64,000 bases of DNA from Albidovulum denitrificans (GTDB taxonomy: Bacteria; Pseudomonadota; Alphaproteobacteria; Rhodobacterales; Rhodobacteraceae), in contig NZ_PVEP01000011.1 in assembly GCF_002973535.1 (NCBI RefSeq), positions 62,001 to 126,000 of the forward strand. Reading direction: 5' to 3'. Shown one piece after another: positions 61,942 through 64,000 of the stretch (the first letter of the stretch is position 1; each line of letters begins with the position of its first letter). The notes beneath the pieces are model-generated. The model was not told where the DNA came from. It saw nothing but the letters and a program-made list of their open reading frames with translations, and did no database searches. The position numbers were made by a program, and so were the translations under genes.

Positions 61942-62306
61942 CGCGCCGACCTCCCTAAAGTAAAAACCCCGGCGACCGGCACATCCACGCAACTTTATTG
62001 CGCCCCCGCGTCGCCCCTGCGCGAAATAGTAAACCAGCGAGCGCCAAATTCCTAACTTATTTTAGACATTAAGTTTTTTTGTAAATTCTTTGACTTCAAA
62101 ACTGATAACATTGTAAATCTTTACATCGCCTCCCGAAGGAAAGCGTCGCAAATCAAGCGTTTGGCTGTTGACGGTTTCGCGCCGCCACGGCGCGCGCCGA
62201 CCGCCGCAAGGACGCGGCCTTTCACGGCGCCCGAAACCGCCGATTCGGGCCGTGCATCCTGTTATCGCTGACACGTTGCGGGCGATTCGCGGCCCCCGGC
62301 CATCGC
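61942..62306. promoter_or_regulatory. acs promoter region with repeated TGTAAA elements
   Basis: The 365-bp region holds no credible gene. Between 62050 and 62130 it is markedly AT-rich. A perfect inverted repeat TGTAAA-TC-TTTACA lies at 62112-62125, a related half site TTGTAAAT at 62079-62086 (32 bp away), and a second inverted repeat TTTGA-CT-TCAAA at 62089-62100. The acs gene is the only start pointing out of this region, as the SulP gene ends here, so these are likely acs control elements. Confidence 0.6.
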
Positions 62307-64000
62307 TCAGGCTGGCAGCGCCAGGTCGGCCTCGGCCAGATCGCGATGCGCCGCGGCGATGGCATCGTCGATGTCATGGGCATAATGCGCGCGCGGCTCG
62401 CGCAGGCCGACGGCAAGCAGCGTGCGGCGGATATCGGCGCCGGTCCCGCTGAGGTACAGCCGCCCGCCCTTCCGCGCCAGCTTATGCGCCAGAAGGTCCA
62501 CCGAATGCGCCGCGCTGCTGTCGAGGAACGGCACCTCGGCGAAGTCGAGGACGAAGGCGCGCGGATGGTCCGCGATACGGTCCAGAACCACGCCCACGGT
62601 CGAGGCGGCGCCGAAGAAGAACGCCCCCTTGATCCGGTAGACCACCACATCGCCGCCCATCGCGGCGGCGCTGTCATATTCGGCCACCTCGTCGGCACGA
62701 TCCTCTGGCACCAGCGGCGCGCGCGCCTCGACCTGCGCCACTTCGGACATGCGGCGGATGAAGAGGACCGCGCCAAGGGCGAAGCCCACGAGAATACCCT
62801 CCGTCAGGTCGCGGAAGATGACGAGGAAGAAGGTCGACAGAAGCACCAGCGCATCGCCCGAGGAGGTGCGGAGCAGCATCCAGAACTCCTCCTTCTCGAT
62901 CATGTTCCAGGCGACGATGGCCAGCACGCCTGCCAGCGCGGCCAGCGGGATGGCCGAGGCCAGGGGCGCAAAGACCATCATGAACAGAAGGACAAAGGCG
63001 GAATGCAGGATGCCCGCAATCGGCCCATGCGCGCCGGCCCGGACGTTGGTCGCCGTGCGCGCGATGGTGCCGGTCACCATGATGCCGCCGAAAAGCGCGG
63101 ACCCGATATTGGCCGCGCCCTGCGCCACAAGCTCGGCGTTGGAGCGGTGATGGCGCCCGGTCATCCCGTCCGCGACGACCGCCGACAAAAGCGACTCGAT
63201 CGCGCCGAGGAGCGTGAAGCTGATCGCATAGGGCAGTGCCAGCGACAGCGTGGCGGGGTCCAGCGCCGGAAGCGCCGGGACGGGCAGAAGGCGCGGCAAT
63301 TCGCCGAACCTTGTGCCGATGGTTTCCACCGGAAGCCGGAAGACCGTCACGATGACCGAGGTGGCAATGACCGCGATCAGAAGCCCCGGCCAGTGCGGAC
63401 GAACCCGCTTCAGCCCCTGAATCAGGACGATAGTCCCCAGCGCGATCGCCACCGCCGCCGGGGTGACCGACCCGCGCGCGGCCCAGAGCGCCTCGATCTT
63501 CGGCCAAAGTGCCGCCGGTTCGCCGCCCGGCAGGCTCATCCCGAAAAGATCCTTGATCTGGCTGGCAAAGATGATGACCGCGATGGCGGCGGTGAAGCCC
63601 ACCGTCACCGGATAGGGGATGAACTTGACATAGGTTCCCAGCCGCAGGAACCCCGCCGCCGCCATGAAGACCCCCGCCATCAGCACCGCCGTGGCCAGCC
63701 CGTCGACCCCGATCTGGTCGACGCAAACCGCGACAAGCACGATGAAGGCGCCGGCCGGTCCGCCGATCTGGAACCGCGACCCGCCAAGCGCGGACACCAG
63801 CGCCCCGCCGACGATGGCGGTATAAAGCCCCCTCTCCGGCCCGACACCCGAGGCGATGGCGATGGCCATCGACAGCGGCAGCGCCACGATGGCGACCGTC
63901 AGCCCGGCGATCAGATCGGCGCGAAAGGCGCGCCGCCCATACCCCTCCCGAAGGACAGTGACGAGTTTGGGAAGGAACTGTTCGGAAAAGCTCGGGATTG
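62307..64000 (-). CDS. SulP-family anion transporter with STAS domain (5' truncated)
   Basis: The frame is open to the window edge, giving at least 564 residues without a certain start; the visible N-terminal part reads LREGYGRRAFRADLIAGL, then VALPLSMAIAIASGVGP, which is the SulP opening. About ten to twelve membrane helices follow, then a C-terminal STAS domain (FVLDFAEVPFLDSSAAHSVDLL). These transporters move sulfate, bicarbonate or other anions, often sodium-driven; the substrate is unknown. A GTG at 63887 should not be taken as the start. Confidence 0.92.
   Translation of the reverse strand, partial: IPSFSEQFLPKLVTVLREGYGRRAFRADLIAGLTVAIVALPLSMAIAIASGVGPERGLYTAIVGGALVSALGGSRFQIGGPAGAFIVLVAVCVDQIGVDGLATAVLMAGVFMAAAGFLRLGTYVKFIPYPVTVGFTAAIAVIIFASQIKDLFGMSLPGGEPAALWPKIEALWAARGSVTPAAVAIALGTIVLIQGLKRVRPHWPGLLIAVIATSVIVTVFRLPVETIGTRFGELPRLLPVPALPALDPATLSLALPYAISFTLLGAIESLLSAVVADGMTGRHHRSNAELVAQGAANIGSALFGGIMVTGTIARTATNVRAGAHGPIAGILHSAFVLLFMMVFAPLASAIPLAALAGVLAIVAWNMIEKEEFWMLLRTSSGDALVLLSTFFLVIFRDLTEGILVGFALGAVLFIRRMSEVAQVEARAPLVPEDRADEVAEYDSAAAMGGDVVVYRIKGAFFFGAASTVGVVLDRIADHPRAFVLDFAEVPFLDSSAAHSVDLLAHKLARKGGRLYLSGTGADIRRTLLAVGLREPRAHYAHDIDDAIAAAHRDLAEADLALPA

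Noticed and set aside
62089-62100. FNR/CRP-type box TTGA-N-TCAA in the acs promoter
   Set aside because: The half sites are separated by 2 bp and not the 6 bp needed for FNR/FnrL, so I list it only as a generic palindrome.
63887-63889. GTG as the start codon of the SulP gene
   Set aside because: The frame continues upstream to the window edge with family-typical SulP sequence, so the true start is outside the window.

Overview
The window is high-GC, densely coded DNA with short intergenic gaps and many translationally coupled gene pairs. The gene content points to an alphaproteobacterium of the Rhodobacteraceae/Paracoccaceae (Rhodobacter/Paracoccus group). The supporting evidence is a small DUF1127 protein, a VPLPA-CTERM protein with an XrtD-type exosortase, a gene-transfer-agent (GTA) head-spike base protein of the Rcc01079 family, and YcjX/YcjF and DUF2339 proteins. 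I saw no rRNA, tRNA, CRISPR array, insertion sequence or prophage. The first gene (FAD monooxygenase) and the last gene (SulP transporter) are cut by the window edges.

Region 1 (1-18.1 kb) is mostly housekeeping: the FAD monooxygenase fragment, a DUF2339 membrane protein, a ycjX/ycjF pair, truA, a UbiH-type hydroxylase, a thioredoxin-TPR protein, a Lon-substrate-domain protein coupled to a UPF0434/Trm112-like protein, dapD, DUF1127, an ArsR-type regulator, rpmB with a clear terminator, a small copper-related pair (DUF2946-like and PCu(A)C), a 2OG-Fe(II) oxygenase, a LOG-family protein and the NAD salvage pair pncB/pncA. Region 2 (18.1-20.9 kb) holds a MACPF (perforin-fold) protein with a C-terminal LamG-like domain, divergent from trhO.

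Region 3 (20.9-50.4 kb) is a large exopolysaccharide/capsule and cell-surface region. It has several glycosyltransferases, a Wzy/ligase-like polymerase, and a translationally coupled O-acylation set (acyltransferase-3, hexapeptide acyltransferase, SGNH hydrolase). Next comes a probable GTA head-spike module: a large SGNH-like/LamG fibre candidate facing a spike-base gene. A secreted beta-helix protein with a Thr/Gly-rich linker follows. Then comes an exosortase/EPS core: a VPLPA-CTERM substrate, CpsD-like tyrosine kinase, Wzz/GumC chain-length protein, exosortase-locus ATPase, initiating sugar transferase, PrsT-like TPR lipoprotein, Wza-like export protein, outer-membrane barrel and XrtD with a fused EpsI domain. 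A rhomboid protease, more glycosyltransferases, a second hexapeptide acyltransferase and a Wzx-type flippase complete the region.

Region 4 (50.5-64 kb) contains arfB, a MltB-type lytic transglycosylase and a long leftward acetate-related array: acs, adk, DUF4212 small subunit, sodium:solute symporter, cNMP/CBS/DUF294 protein, a small membrane protein, a response regulator and a membrane PAS/degenerate-kinase protein fused to a DEDDh exonuclease. A SulP anion transporter ends the window.

Features not explained by the genes include a roughly 87-bp palindromic dispersed repeat present twice in inverted orientation (near 9.95 kb and 44.79 kb), three phased GAAATGTGG repeats upstream of the VPLPA-CTERM gene, several candidate operators in the EPS and acs promoter regions, and hairpins between convergent genes. 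The most interesting themes are the GTA-spike/capsule neighbourhood, the MACPF-LamG protein, and the exosortase locus with a single visible substrate and an unusual promoter.
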